Position numbers and translations under genes: made by a program
From: Desulfovibrio sp.
Lineage (GTDB): Bacteria > Desulfobacterota > Desulfovibrionia > Desulfovibrionales > Desulfovibrionaceae
NCBI GenBank assembly: GCA_030145055.1
Contig: JAQYWK010000001.1
Location: 434,001-498,000 of the forward strand
Length of the DNA: 64,000 nucleotides
Direction of reading: 5' to 3'
Part shown: positions 8,773-17,350 of the stretch, one piece after another
Position numbering within the stretch: the stretch's first letter is position 1
Layout: each line of letters opens with the position of its first letter
Notes under the pieces: generated by a model
Told to the model about the DNA's origin: nothing
What the model saw: only the letters and a program-made list of their open reading frames with translations
Databases searched by the model: none

Positions 8773-10125
8773 ATGACAAAATGGCACCCCACACTTGAAG
8801 ACGGAACAGCCCCAAAATATCGCGCGCTGGCAGATATAATAGAACGTGATGTCTTTTCCGGTAAGCTTAAACCGGGAGATCGGCTTCCAACGCACCGTGA
8901 GCTTGCGGACGACCTTGAGATTAACGTCAGCACCGTTACACGCGGTTATGTCGAAGCTGAACGACGCGGCTTGATTGCTGGAACTGTCGGGCGCGGAACA
9001 TTTGTGGCTTCGGACGCGATAATTTCGTCATCGATGGTTTCGTTTGAGCCTCAAGTCCCCGGTATGATCGAATTAGGGTCGGCTAATACTTTTTATGATT
9101 GTGATCCAGATATTCAGGATGGTATGAAAAAGCTCATCCGCCGGCGCAATTCGGATGTTTTCTTGCGCTACACAGACCCCAGAGGATTGCCAGAACACCG
9201 TGCAGCAGGGGCAGAGTGGTGCAAAAGGTATCGTCTGGATGTAACTCCTGAAGACGTACTGGTTTGCTCGGGTGCACAGCACGCGCTCACTTGTTGCCTG
9301 ACGGCACTATTTCGAGCAGGAGACAGGATTGCATCAGATGCACTAACTTATCCCGGTATGAAAACCTTAGCTTCAATGCTCGGAATAAGGCTTGTTCCTG
9401 TAGCAATGGATAGCGAAGGCATGATGCCGGACGCGCTTAATGCGATCTGCCGCAGAGAGAAAATCAAAGGGCTGTATATTATGCCCGGGGTGCAAAATCC
9501 CACCACAGCCTGCATGTCCGCCGAGCGGCGCGAAGCAATTGCGCTGATCGCCCGCAAACATTCGCTCACCATTATCGAAGATGATGCTTACGGTCTAACG
9601 GTAGAAAATTCACTACGTCCAGTTTCGTCCTTAGCACCTGAAAATAGTGTTCATATTGCCGGACTATCTAAGTCATTGGCTGTTGGACTAAGAGTAGCCT
9701 TTATGTCTGCACCTAAAATTTTGCGGGATCAATTGGCACACGCCATATTAAACACAGTGTGGATGACGCCGCCGTTAAATGCAGAACTTGCCTCCGAATG
9801 GATAATGGACGGGACCGCAGATAAGATTATCGCCCTTAAACGAGGTGAAGCAGAAAAAAGGGCTCAGCGAGTAAAAGAACCTCTGAAAGGTCTTACTTAT
9901 TATGGAAAACCCACAGGATTTTTTATCTGGATCAAACTGCCTGAGCCATGGCGCGGCTATCTGCTTGAAGCAAAAGCACGGGAAATGGGAGTTAATCTTT
10001 TCGGGGCAGAAAAATTCGCGGTAGGTGACAGCATTGCCCCCGCTATGGCACGAGTATCGTTAAGCGGTCCTCGTACAGTAGAGGAACTACTGCGAGGAAT
10101 AGATATTTTGCGAAAGATTATATAA
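8773..10125 (+). CDS. MocR/PdxR family regulator (GntR HTH fused to aminotransferase fold)
   Basis: A 450-residue PLP-binding transcription regulator. Residues 10-80 form a GntR winged helix (LPTHRELADDLEINVSTVTR). Residues 100-450 are a class I aminotransferase-like domain with the PLP lysine in GLSKSLAVGLR (K300) and the cofactor aspartate region IIEDDAYG (about 267-274). These proteins sense amino acids or pyridoxal phosphate and control adjacent genes, here probably the divergent LysE-type exporter. The ATG at 8773 is chosen; a GTG at 8767, six bases after GGA, would add two residues and cannot be excluded. It converges on the channel gene. Confidence 0.87.
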   Translation: MTKWHPTLEDGTAPKYRALADIIERDVFSGKLKPGDRLPTHRELADDLEINVSTVTRGYVEAERRGLIAGTVGRGTFVASDAIISSSMVSFEPQVPGMIELGSANTFYDCDPDIQDGMKKLIRRRNSDVFLRYTDPRGLPEHRAAGAEWCKRYRLDVTPEDVLVCSGAQHALTCCLTALFRAGDRIASDALTYPGMKTLASMLGIRLVPVAMDSEGMMPDALNAICRREKIKGLYIMPGVQNPTTACMSAERREAIALIARKHSLTIIEDDAYGLTVENSLRPVSSLAPENSVHIAGLSKSLAVGLRVAFMSAPKILRDQLAHAILNTVWMTPPLNAELASEWIMDGTADKIIALKRGEAEKRAQRVKEPLKGLTYYGKPTGFFIWIKLPEPWRGYLLEAKAREMGVNLFGAEKFAVGDSIAPAMARVSLSGPRTVEELLRGIDILRKII

Positions 10126-10148
10126 AAGATAGAGCGGATATCATTTCA

Positions 10149-10949
10149 TTAAACTTCTTTCTCTGTAGCTTCATCATATGGCTCTGTAGCTGACGAAGAA
10201 ACCCCGCGCGTTACAATTCCGATCATGAGCGCGAACATCACGTAACTGACTAAGCACTGAAAAATCAGCATCAGCTTAGAATCCCATGTTTTAGGAACAA
10301 TATCGCCGTAGCCCAGCGTAGTCATGGTCACTACTGTATAATAAAGAGAATTTAGGAAAAGCTGTCCATCCTGCGCCCCGAAGCTATATGGGAGCGTGGA
10401 CCCAGCAAAAATATGTGCCACTTCTAATGTCGCATTAATAAGCGTAAATCCAGCGAGCATATTCAAGTAAATGCGGAGCAATTCCCCTACATCATGCCAT
10501 GTTGCGTGACTGCCCGGCTTTAAAATTACCACCACATCTTTAGCAAACATCTTAAGATGCCATATCAAAATTACAAGCACGAGAAGCGTCAACGCTATAA
10601 CTCCGAAATCATGAAATCCAAAAACCATTTCAAGAGATCCACCTAAAAAACCGACCACAGCGGCATAGCGAATTCTCTTCGAGTCCTCATGTTTATCGTG
10701 AGAACGACCGTCTCCGCATTTTCTACGGCTAAGCAATAAGTGAACGCCAACCACAATTCCAGCTACGATTAAACCGTTAATGCATGCAATCAGCATATCG
10801 AAAAAATCAATTCCTGAATTTGCAAGATTCTTAAAAATATCAATAATAAAAGCAAATTGTATAAAATAGAGCGTAACTATACCCAGAAAGAAGCATGGAA
10901 CGAAATGAGTAAAGGCCACTTGCCAGAATGTGATTTTTTCTCTCGCCAT
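10149..10949 (-). CDS. Two-TM potassium channel-like membrane protein
   Basis: A 266-residue membrane protein with several hydrophobic helices. The C-terminal third is an ion-channel (Ion_trans_2) pore domain with the K+ selectivity filter TMTTLGYGD (about 208-216), a re-entrant loop, and a final helix ending near residue 248. The N-terminal part has about four further helices with a charged cytoplasmic loop rich in Lys/His/Asp near 75-95. No RCK nucleotide-binding domain is attached, so gating is unexplained. RBS AAAGAGA lies upstream. It lies just downstream of two lipoprotein genes on the same strand with a 29-base gap and may share their transcript. Confidence 0.8.
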   Translation of the reverse strand: MAREKITFWQVAFTHFVPCFFLGIVTLYFIQFAFIIDIFKNLANSGIDFFDMLIACINGLIVAGIVVGVHLLLSRRKCGDGRSHDKHEDSKRIRYAAVVGFLGGSLEMVFGFHDFGVIALTLLVLVILIWHLKMFAKDVVVILKPGSHATWHDVGELLRIYLNMLAGFTLINATLEVAHIFAGSTLPYSFGAQDGQLFLNSLYYTVVTMTTLGYGDIVPKTWDSKLMLIFQCLVSYVMFALMIGIVTRGVSSSATEPYDEATEKEV

Positions 10950-10978
10950 ATATTTAATTCTCTTTAACGCATTTCAAC

Positions 10979-11584
10979 TTAATGCATCTCTAAAGTATGC
11001 TGACCAGCCTTAAGAGGGGTTCCTCTAAGCTCCACGCCCTTTCCATTCAATTCCGGCACCCACTGAGCGTTTAGCCCCTCAGGTAGTCCCATAAGAAGAG
11101 ATCTACCCCATTGAAGCTGATACGGAGAACTATCTAAATGATCAGCATCCGCAAGGCTTGATACAACCAGAAAAAACTGGATCGCGTTGTCATGACCGAG
11201 ATCATCTTTCCATTCAAAAATATTACCGCTTTGCAGCTTTCGATCTTTATCAAAAGTTAAAATTAAAGCGACACGATCCGCTTCAGTTGTTGCATGCACA
11301 AGCTTAGCAAGTTCAATCCACTCGTAATCCAGCCTGATACCCATTTGGAATTCGCTGACAGCAATATTTTCATATAGCCACACCATACCACTTCCCTGAT
11401 CACCCATTTGATCAGGCGGCCCCAAATCAGCCAGCAAATCATTCCATGATGATTTACCAGGCTCATACTCTGTGGGATTGAACGCAACAGCGTTCATGCT
11501 TTCTTTCTGGATAATAGTGCACCCTGAAAAAAAGACTAAACTGAGCAAAAGTATTGTGAAAAACTTACTCGCTCTCAGGCTCAT
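10979..11584 (-). CDS. Predicted lipoprotein, function unknown
   Basis: A 201-residue secreted protein. A type II signal peptide with hydrophobic core TILLLSLVFFSGC places the lipid-modified cysteine near residue 22. The mature part has an N-terminal piece like small outer-membrane lipoproteins (SSWNDLLADLGPPDQ, compare the 'GxPxx' turn of the SmpA/OmlA fold) and a hydrophilic C-terminal half. The ATG at 11584 is preferred because AGAAGG precedes it by eight bases; an upstream GTG lacks this. The start overlaps the previous lipoprotein gene by 20 bases, so the pair is translationally coupled. The role is unknown; an envelope structural role is only a guess. Confidence 0.75.
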   Translation of the reverse strand: MSLRASKFFTILLLSLVFFSGCTIIQKESMNAVAFNPTEYEPGKSSWNDLLADLGPPDQMGDQGSGMVWLYENIAVSEFQMGIRLDYEWIELAKLVHATTEADRVALILTFDKDRKLQSGNIFEWKDDLGHDNAIQFFLVVSSLADADHLDSSPYQLQWGRSLLMGLPEGLNAQWVPELNGKGVELRGTPLKAGQHTLEMH

Positions 11585-11948
11585 AAGGCACACCTTCTTT
11601 ACTGAGACTATAATCTTCTATCACGCCATCGGCATCAAAGAAAAAAACAGCGCGGTCGTAAACGGCTTTATCTTTCGCATAGTTAAATACGAGCAGGAAA
11701 ACGCCTCCGCCTTCTCTATGCTCATGCAAATAGTAGAAAACGGGCTTATCTTGAAGAGTAATAATCTGCGATGGAGGGCCGAGGGCTTTAATAACATCAG
11801 CCTGAGTCGTTACCCCTTTTTCAAAAGTAGGTACATCTTTGGACCGCCAAGTGTTCTCCACGCCGCTAGTACGCTCATAACTCGCGCACCCCGGCAAACC
11901 AAACACTACCGCAAGCAACACCATTAATATCAACATCCTAATTTTCAT
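11565..11948 (-). CDS. Small lipoprotein with BamE/SmpA-like fold
   Basis: A 127-residue secreted protein with lipobox FGLPGC (cysteine near residue 21). The segment FEKGVTTQADVIKALGPPSQ resembles the SmpA/OmlA (BamE-like) domain, in which a short helix and a GxP turn precede beta strands. The C-terminus is acidic. A strong RBS (GAGGAG) precedes the ATG. It overlaps the following lipoprotein gene by 20 bases. It is probably not BamE itself, since it lacks the bam context. Confidence 0.75.
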   Translation of the reverse strand: MKIRMLILMVLLAVVFGLPGCASYERTSGVENTWRSKDVPTFEKGVTTQADVIKALGPPSQIITLQDKPVFYYLHEHREGGGVFLLVFNYAKDKAVYDRAVFFFDADGVIEDYSLSKEGVPYEPESE

Positions 11949-11985
11949 TTATACTCCTCACTCATGCTCTTAAAACCAGCTACAA

Positions 11986-12330
11986 CTATATCGTCAGCAA
12001 TTTTTCATCATTTTTAAGAAGATGAGTCATCTGCTCACCCCAATGAATAACTTCTATACCTTGATCTTCAAGATTTTCGACCACACCATACATATCAGCA
12101 CAAGCACGGCATGCACTAATATGTACACCATTTTCTAAAGCTTTTGAAATTAGATCTTTTACGGTCTCGTTTTTAGCTGCAAGTTTTGTAGATCCACCCC
12201 AAAGAATGATGGTAACATCCTCCCACCACCCTTTCAGTAGAGAATTAACTCCGTACATAAAAACCATCTTCTCTGCCGCTTCTACGTCACCGTTTGTCCA
12301 TAAAATATATAAATGCTTTTTTTCGCTCAT
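11986..12330 (-). CDS. DsrE/DsrF-like small protein
   Basis: A 114-residue cytoplasmic protein of the DsrE/F-like fold. The N-terminal strand HLYILWTNGDVEAAEKMVFMY, the central IILWGGS strand and the cysteine-bearing ISACRACADMYG (C-X2-C, about 73-76) match small DsrE-type proteins of sulfur metabolism in which a cysteine carries sulfur or the protein acts as a peroxiredoxin-like carrier. GAGGT is the RBS. It has no obvious functional link to the lipoproteins just downstream, though all share the strand. Confidence 0.75.
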   Translation of the reverse strand: MSEKKHLYILWTNGDVEAAEKMVFMYGVNSLLKGWWEDVTIILWGGSTKLAAKNETVKDLISKALENGVHISACRACADMYGVVENLEDQGIEVIHWGEQMTHLLKNDEKLLTI

Positions 12331-12458
12331 AACTTACCTCGTATTTACTCTTTAGCATTTGCTATTACGTGTGTTATAATTGACTATAGCAGTTCTTCCA
12401 AATCAAACTTACTTATAAAAATCATAAAAGTAACCATTCAATAGAGTAAACCTATCCC

Positions 12459-12878
12459 ATGCAGATACGCGAATTTAAAATAGAAGACCAAGAAGAAGTC
12501 ATCCAGCTGTGGAAAACGTGCAATCTTATTGCGCCATGGAACCACCCGGAAAATGACATTAAAATAAAAATGGACGTTGATCCTGATTTATTTCTGGTCG
12601 GAATATATGATGAGAAGATAATTGCCACAGTGATGGGCGGATATGACGGACATAGAGGCTGGATAAATTATTTAGCTGTTTCACCTGAATTTCAAATGAA
12701 AGGGTTCGCGAAAAAAATAATGAATTGCGTAGAAGATAAAATAAAATCCAGAGGGTGCCCTAAAATAAACCTTCAAGTACGCGCATATAATACTGAGGTT
12801 TTAGCTTTCTATCAAAGTCTTGGATATGAAGTAGATAATGTTGTCAGCCTTGGAAAAAGATTTGATTCAGACAAGTAA
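12459..12878 (+). CDS. GNAT family N-acetyltransferase, YpeA-like
   Basis: A 139-residue single-domain GNAT acetyltransferase. The acetyl-CoA binding motif A is seen as INYLAVSPEFQMKGFAKKIM (about 65-84), with QVRAYNTEVLAFYQSLGYE near the C-terminus (motif B). The length and N-terminus IREFKIEDQEEVIQLWKTCNLI resemble E. coli YpeA. The substrate is unknown. The RBS is weak. No partner gene is adjacent; the minus-strand tRNA genes follow. Confidence 0.8.
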   Translation: MQIREFKIEDQEEVIQLWKTCNLIAPWNHPENDIKIKMDVDPDLFLVGIYDEKIIATVMGGYDGHRGWINYLAVSPEFQMKGFAKKIMNCVEDKIKSRGCPKINLQVRAYNTEVLAFYQSLGYEVDNVVSLGKRFDSDK

Positions 12879-12910
12879 GCTTCGCATAACGACTCCAACC
12901 TACTAAGAAC

Positions 12911-12947
12911 AAAACAAAAAAGGGTTAAGCTTGTAAGCTTAACCCTT
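12911..12947 (-). terminator. Terminator of the left tRNA-Phe gene
   Basis: A near-perfect inverted repeat (AAGGGTTAAGCTT with AAGCTTAACCCTT). On the minus strand it is followed by a T-rich tail, so it fits the tRNA transcript better than the plus-strand acetyltransferase gene, though it could serve both. Confidence 0.75.
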
Positions 12948-12958
12948 TAATATTCGCG

Positions 12959-13034
12959 TGGTGCCGAGGGACGGAATTGAACCGCCGACACGGGGATTTT
13001 CAGTCCCCTGCTCTACCGACTGAGCTACCTCGGC
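12959..13034 (-). tRNA. tRNA-Phe (GAA), copy 1
   Basis: A 76-base tRNA with encoded CCA. The acceptor GCCGAGG pairs with CCTCGGC, the D arm is GCTCAGTCGGTAGAGC, the anticodon stem GGGGA/TCCCC holds loop CTGAAAA with anticodon GAA, and the T arm has GGTTCAATTCC. It is identical to the second copy 198 bases upstream. Confidence 0.96.
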
Positions 13035-13119
13035 GCCGATAGGTAAGTCCTATCATAACGATGATTTATGTCAACTATGAAAATTCACTTAAAATAGAAA
13101 AAGTCCCAAAATAGAAAAA

Positions 13120-13143
13120 GCCCTTATAATAAATTATAAGGGC
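13120..13143 (-). terminator. Terminator of the right tRNA-Phe gene
   Basis: A GCCCTTATAA...TTATAAGGGC stem-loop with T5 on the minus strand just after the second tRNA gene. A 13-base direct repeat AAAATAGAAAAAG (13091-13103 and 13108-13120) lies in its tail. Confidence 0.75.
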
Positions 13144-13156
13144 TATTCTTTACAGA

Positions 13157-13232
13157 TGGTGCCGAGGGACGGAATTGAACCGCCGACACGGGGATTTTCA
13201 GTCCCCTGCTCTACCGACTGAGCTACCTCGGC
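13157..13232 (-). tRNA. tRNA-Phe (GAA), copy 2
   Basis: The 76-base sequence, including CCA, is identical to copy 1. Each copy has its own terminator, so they look like separate transcription units from a tandem duplication. Confidence 0.96.
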
Positions 13233-13295
13233 GCCGCTGAGGAGAGATATCTATCTAAACCAGCCTTAGTTGGCAAGTACTTTTTACGATTTTTA

Positions 13296-15077
13296 TTAAT
13301 TTTTATCGTTTTTTTCCAATCCAAGCCTGATTAATGCCTCTTCAGAGACTAAACCGCGTATTCTGTTGCCATATTCTTTCTTGAGCTCAGCAAGGAATTT
13401 AGGGTCAGTTTTACCCTTCCAAGTGGTCACTTCGTTATATCTTTTCGGAATAGTGATAGCGTCAGGATCATATCCAGTATCAAAACGCATCTTCCAGCGC
13501 AGCGCCCGAACTCTTTCGCCGATCGTATCCATATTATCTGCAATCTCAGAATAACCAACAGAATTCAGACAGGAAGCCAGTTGCTCATCATTATAAACGC
13601 CACGCCCGAATAGACATGCGACCATGGAAGTAATGAAGGCTCGCCCTGTTTCATCCCCGATTAGGAAATCGCAGATAGCGTTAACATCTTTAGAATCGTT
13701 TTTCTGATCCCAGGAGTAGCCTCCTGAATCAAGATGGGAATGTCTGAACCCGAGAGCTTCCGCAACGTAGAAAGTCTCTCCTGTGGCATATCCGGCCATT
13801 TCCTGACCAAGTACACATGCGAAGTCTTCCCCGCCATACTTCTTGGCAGCAACCAGCGATCCTTTAATGAGAGCGGCATAGAAATCATTCTCGGCCTCAC
13901 CCATGTAATAGACTGCTTTTTGATACCCTTCAGCATTACCAAAAGCGAGCGGTACGATCGTTTCTTTTTCAGTAATCAAACCTTTTTCAAAAGCCTCAGT
14001 CGCCCACGCAAGAGCAACTCCACCCGACATTACGTCGAGTCCGGCTTTTTCAATTTCATCCATTATGGTGAGCACGTGGAATGGATCCGTTACACCAAGC
14101 ATTGAACCCGTGGCAAAAATTGGTTCATAATCGTAAGCCACCTGACGATACATGTACTGATTCTGTTCCATGAACTTTTCGCGAACAAAACCTAAATGGA
14201 TACAACCAACCGGACACCCCGCACAAGCGGCGTTTCTGAGCAAAGTTTCATCGGCAAATTTCTCGCCTGTGATGCCAGCAATATCATCATCGCTAGTTGC
14301 TTGCAGATTGCGCCACGGCAGAGATTTAAGCTCATTAAGAGCATTCAAATTAGCGGCAGTACCAAGATTATGATACTTACTCATCATGTCAGTGCCAGTC
14401 ATCTTATCGTAGACTTCATCAAAAACTTTTGTGTATTCATTGCCCTCTGGCATAGCAAATGAACCATCACCGAGAATAACAATACCCTTCAAATTTTTTG
14501 ACCCCATAACGCCGCCGGAACCAAGCCTTCCAAAATGGCGATAAGTGTCAGCATTAATGCAAGCCATGCCAGATAAATTTTCACCGGCCGGGCCGATACG
14601 TAAAATGGAACGATGTCCTGAACCGGGGAACATGCGGCGAAGCATTTTGCCCGTGGCAAAAACATCCTTGCCAGCTAAAAACTGAACATCTTTAACTTCA
14701 AGATGACGCATACCTATGGATAGACAAGACAAGCGCGGAGCGCGTCCTTTAATGACAATGGCATCGTAGTCGGCAAAACGAATGGCTAGAGCTGAACGCC
14801 CGCCCGCATGGCTTTCCGCAAACTGATCATGGTATGGCGACTTGAACGAACAGACTGTTTTGCTCATTAGCGGAAACAGACCAGTGAGCGCGCCAATGGA
14901 GAAAATTAACGGCTGATCAGGATCATCCCACGGACGTGTAGGATGCCCATAAATACTGAACAAAAGAGCACCAAGACCACTACCACCCGCATATTCATTA
15001 CGTCCTTCAACTTTAGCGACATTACCTTTTCCGGTAGCAAGGTCGACCAAAAGGACTCTAAAATAATCACGTATCAT
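13296..15077 (-). CDS. Tungsten-type aldehyde:ferredoxin oxidoreductase
   Basis: A 593-residue cytoplasmic enzyme of the AOR family, which oxidises aldehydes to carboxylates (or the reverse) with ferredoxin, using a tungsten (or molybdenum) bis-pterin and a [4Fe-4S] cluster. The N-terminal AOR domain shows YAGGSGLGALLF and SGGVMGSKNLKGIVI. The cluster ligands are C285, C288 and C292 (CAGCPVGC) and a distal C488 in VACLFG. Glu318 and the histidines of FRHSHLD (446/448) lie where family members have catalytic Glu and His. The length is typical (about 600). A strong RBS (GAAGGAGG) lies upstream. It overlaps the polyferredoxin gene by four bases (ATGA). The order ferredoxin subunit then catalytic subunit resembles the AorA-AorB pair of Aromatoleum. 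Confidence 0.93.
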   Translation of the reverse strand: MIRDYFRVLLVDLATGKGNVAKVEGRNEYAGGSGLGALLFSIYGHPTRPWDDPDQPLIFSIGALTGLFPLMSKTVCSFKSPYHDQFAESHAGGRSALAIRFADYDAIVIKGRAPRLSCLSIGMRHLEVKDVQFLAGKDVFATGKMLRRMFPGSGHRSILRIGPAGENLSGMACINADTYRHFGRLGSGGVMGSKNLKGIVILGDGSFAMPEGNEYTKVFDEVYDKMTGTDMMSKYHNLGTAANLNALNELKSLPWRNLQATSDDDIAGITGEKFADETLLRNAACAGCPVGCIHLGFVREKFMEQNQYMYRQVAYDYEPIFATGSMLGVTDPFHVLTIMDEIEKAGLDVMSGGVALAWATEAFEKGLITEKETIVPLAFGNAEGYQKAVYYMGEAENDFYAALIKGSLVAAKKYGGEDFACVLGQEMAGYATGETFYVAEALGFRHSHLDSGGYSWDQKNDSKDVNAICDFLIGDETGRAFITSMVACLFGRGVYNDEQLASCLNSVGYSEIADNMDTIGERVRALRWKMRFDTGYDPDAITIPKRYNEVTTWKGKTDPKFLAELKKEYGNRIRGLVSEEALIRLGLEKNDKN

Positions 15078-15511
15078 AATGCGTCCTCCTTCTTTGCTCT
15101 TTTCGTGCTCTCGGATTCAATCATTTCAAGACACTCATGAGGACAATATTTTACGCATCTTCCACAATGAATACAGACGAAAGGACGACTTTTAAGATCT
15201 AAATATATAGCGTCGACAGGACAAGCTTCCGCACACTTTCCGCAGCGAATGCATAAATCTTTTTTATGTAAAACTCCGCCACCCTTTTTGCGGGCTTTCA
15301 TTGCACCGGTAGGGCAAGCCTTTGCACAGGGTGCAGGGTCACAGGCGAGGCAAACTTTTGCGACAAATCCAGTGGATAAGCCACCGGAAGAAGAAATTCT
15401 GATGCCCGCAGTATTCCATGACAACAGCTTATGCACTTGCCGAGCACATGCAAAAGAACAGGAATGGCACCCTATGCAGCGCTCCATGCGGGAAGCGGTC
15501 AAGGTTTTCAT
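15074..15511 (-). CDS. Polyferredoxin subunit partnering the aldehyde oxidoreductase
   Basis: A 145-residue iron-sulfur protein with sixteen cysteines in four groups: CIGCHSCSFAC, CLACDPAPCAKACP, CIRCGKCAEACP and CIHCGRCVKYCP, enough for four [4Fe-4S] clusters. Such proteins pass electrons from the aldehyde oxidoreductase to ferredoxin, NAD-reducing or hydrogenase partners. The ATG at 15511 is preferred because TTGGAG precedes it by seven bases. The stop overlaps the start of the catalytic gene (ATGA), so the two are made together. No NAD-reducing flavoprotein (AorC type) lies next to it, so the final electron acceptor is probably free ferredoxin. Confidence 0.9.
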   Translation of the reverse strand: MKTLTASRMERCIGCHSCSFACARQVHKLLSWNTAGIRISSSGGLSTGFVAKVCLACDPAPCAKACPTGAMKARKKGGGVLHKKDLCIRCGKCAEACPVDAIYLDLKSRPFVCIHCGRCVKYCPHECLEMIESESTKRAKKEDAL

Positions 15512-15890
15512 AATAAACTCCAAATGGTTCAAATTTAATCGATTTAATTGAAAACTAAATATCTCTTTTGAGTAAAGCTGTCATCAACTGTTCACACGAC
15601 CAATCATGGATAACAATAAACACCATATAGTTATCATTAATAAATAAGCTTAATAGACACTATAGGTCTCATTAGTAACACAGCTTAAAAAAATTAAAAA
15701 TATGATTCTAAAATATCACATCTTATCTACAATTTTGTAACCACCTAATATAGCAGAAAGAGTTCATAAGCAGCATTTTTATCCGATTATTCTTGACCTG
15801 ACTCACCATTGTTATATTATTTAATAACTAACAATTTTTTATCAATTAGATCGGTGCTCCGGTTCAACATCAAACATAATGGAGGTGCTT
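15512..15890. other. Divergent intergenic region with a plus-strand promoter
   Basis: A gene-free AT-rich stretch between the aldehyde-oxidoreductase operon and the small cysteine protein. TTGACC (15793-15798), 16 bases and TATTAT (15815-15820) make a good sigma-70 type promoter for the plus-strand gene. RBS GGAGGT is at 15881-15886. I see no clear promoter for the minus-strand operon, no sigma-54 motif and no structured RNA. Confidence 0.5.
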
Positions 15891-16160
15891 ATGAGTACTG
15901 TCGGTTCACAAATACAAGAAAAGATTATTGAGCTTTACCCTGAAATAAACAAGTTCGGGATTGAAATATCAACGGAATTCAGTGATGATAAGAATGAATG
16001 GGTGGTCACCATGACCAAGGGCGAACAGAGCCTGTTCACCCATATCAAGACTGGCGATGCTCTAAAGTGCATCGAAGGTGAAAAGTGTGTCTATTTCGGA
16101 CACCAGCTAATGGGATTTATAGACGCATACTGTACAGGTAGTGAGGCCTGTAAGGTGTAA
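15891..16160 (+). CDS. Small acidic protein with two C-X5-C pairs, unrecognised
   Basis: An 89-residue cytoplasmic protein that I cannot assign to a family. The C-terminal half holds four cysteines as two C-X5-C pairs: CIEGEKC and CTGSEAC. A basic/aromatic segment with HQLMGFIDAY lies between them. The pairs could bind a metal or form disulfides. An ATG at 15879 precedes the RBS itself; the ATG at 15891, four bases after GGAGGT, is the real start. It has its own promoter and terminator, so it is monocistronic, which suggests a regulated or abundant small protein. Confidence 0.75.
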   Translation: MSTVGSQIQEKIIELYPEINKFGIEISTEFSDDKNEWVVTMTKGEQSLFTHIKTGDALKCIEGEKCVYFGHQLMGFIDAYCTGSEACKV

Positions 16161-16177
16161 TTCGCGTCAGAAATATA

Positions 16178-16216
16178 AAAAAAGGGTAGAACTAAAAATC
16201 AGTTCTACCCCTTTTT
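16178..16216. terminator. Bidirectional terminator
   Basis: A GGGTAGAACT...AGTTCTACCC stem with A/T runs on both sides, between the converging small-protein gene and fabD. Confidence 0.85.
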
Positions 16217-16236
16217 ACTATTAATCAACTTTCAAA

Positions 16237-17160
16237 CTATTTTATTTCCCGAGCCTGCTCAAGATTACCGATAGCTTTGCCTTCGTAATCTTTACCTTTA
16301 AGGTTAGCTACGAGAAGTTTAGTTAAAACTCCTTTAGGTCCTAGCTCGAGGAAGCTTGTTGCTCCAGCTTCATACTGATTAGCAATAATTTCAATCCAGC
16401 GCACAGATGAAGTCATCTGCGAACACATGATCTCTTTAATTTTTTCGGCATTCTTTTCAGGAGCCGCAGTCGCGTTGAAATAAACAGGGAATGCAGGGCT
16501 GTTCCAATCCATTTTCTGCAAGTAGCCAGCAAACTCATCAGCAGCTTCCTGAATTAAAGGACTGTGAAATGCCCCGCTTACAGGTAGAGGAATTGCGCGT
16601 CCTTTTTTCTCTTTAATGACTACTCCGGCAGCATCAAGAGCTGCTTTCTCACCGCTGATTACGTACTGCGCAGGAGAGTTGTAATTTGCAATTCTAAGCT
16701 CTTTGCCAGATTCGCTTCTAGCCACTTCCACAGCTTCTTCTACATCAGACTGAGCAAGCTTAAGAACAGCGGCCATGCCGTGATCTGCATTTGCAACCTG
16801 AGACATGAGCTTACCGCGAAGTGATACAGCTTTCAGAGTATCCTTGATACTGAGAATTCCAGACGCACCTAAAGACGCAAACTCACCAAGGCTGTGCCCT
16901 GCTGTTGCGATGGGCTTAATGCTATCTTTAAGGTAAAGCCAGATGGATAGGTTTACTACTGTCAACGCAGGCTGAAGAGCATCAGTTTTCGACATATCAG
17001 CCGGAGAACCCGCCCAATATATTTCTCTTAAAGCCTTTCCGCTCTCAGCTTCAGCAAATTTCCACAAATCCATCGCAGGTGTCCATGACTCTGCTAGATC
17101 GCGTCCCATCTCAAGTTCCTGTGATCCTTGTCCGGGAAAAAGTATAGAAAGATTAGACAT
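16237..17160 (-). CDS. fabD: Malonyl-CoA:ACP transacylase
   Basis: A 307-residue enzyme of fatty-acid synthesis that transfers malonyl from CoA to acyl carrier protein. The N-terminal FPGQGSQ motif, the nucleophile serine in GHSLGE (S90) and the catalytic histidine in SGAFHSPL (H199) are all present, and the length is typical (about 310). The RBS AGGAG is good. It stands alone here, away from the acpP/fabF/fabG genes with which it is often clustered, and is flanked by a terminator and a LysR regulator. Confidence 0.93.
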   Translation of the reverse strand: MSNLSILFPGQGSQELEMGRDLAESWTPAMDLWKFAEAESGKALREIYWAGSPADMSKTDALQPALTVVNLSIWLYLKDSIKPIATAGHSLGEFASLGASGILSIKDTLKAVSLRGKLMSQVANADHGMAAVLKLAQSDVEEAVEVARSESGKELRIANYNSPAQYVISGEKAALDAAGVVIKEKKGRAIPLPVSGAFHSPLIQEAADEFAGYLQKMDWNSPAFPVYFNATAAPEKNAEKIKEIMCSQMTSSVRWIEIIANQYEAGATSFLELGPKGVLTKLLVANLKGKDYEGKAIGNLEQAREIK

Positions 17161-17350
17161 TTAAACTCCTTTTTTTCATAGGTAAAAGCGCGGCATATTC
17201 ATCGCCGCTTAATTATATTTATCATTATAAATTGTGCTAACTAAAATTAATATCCGGAAGCAGCTTATAAAAAGCAAATTTAGTTGGTCAACTCAAGCTC
17301 TATTTTAGAAAAAAAACTATAATTTAATACTGATTCTAAGAAAACGATTG

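Noticed and set aside
13091-13120. Direct repeat AAAATAGAAAAAG between the tRNA genes
   Set aside because: A-rich and in a terminator tail; probably slippage and not a functional site.
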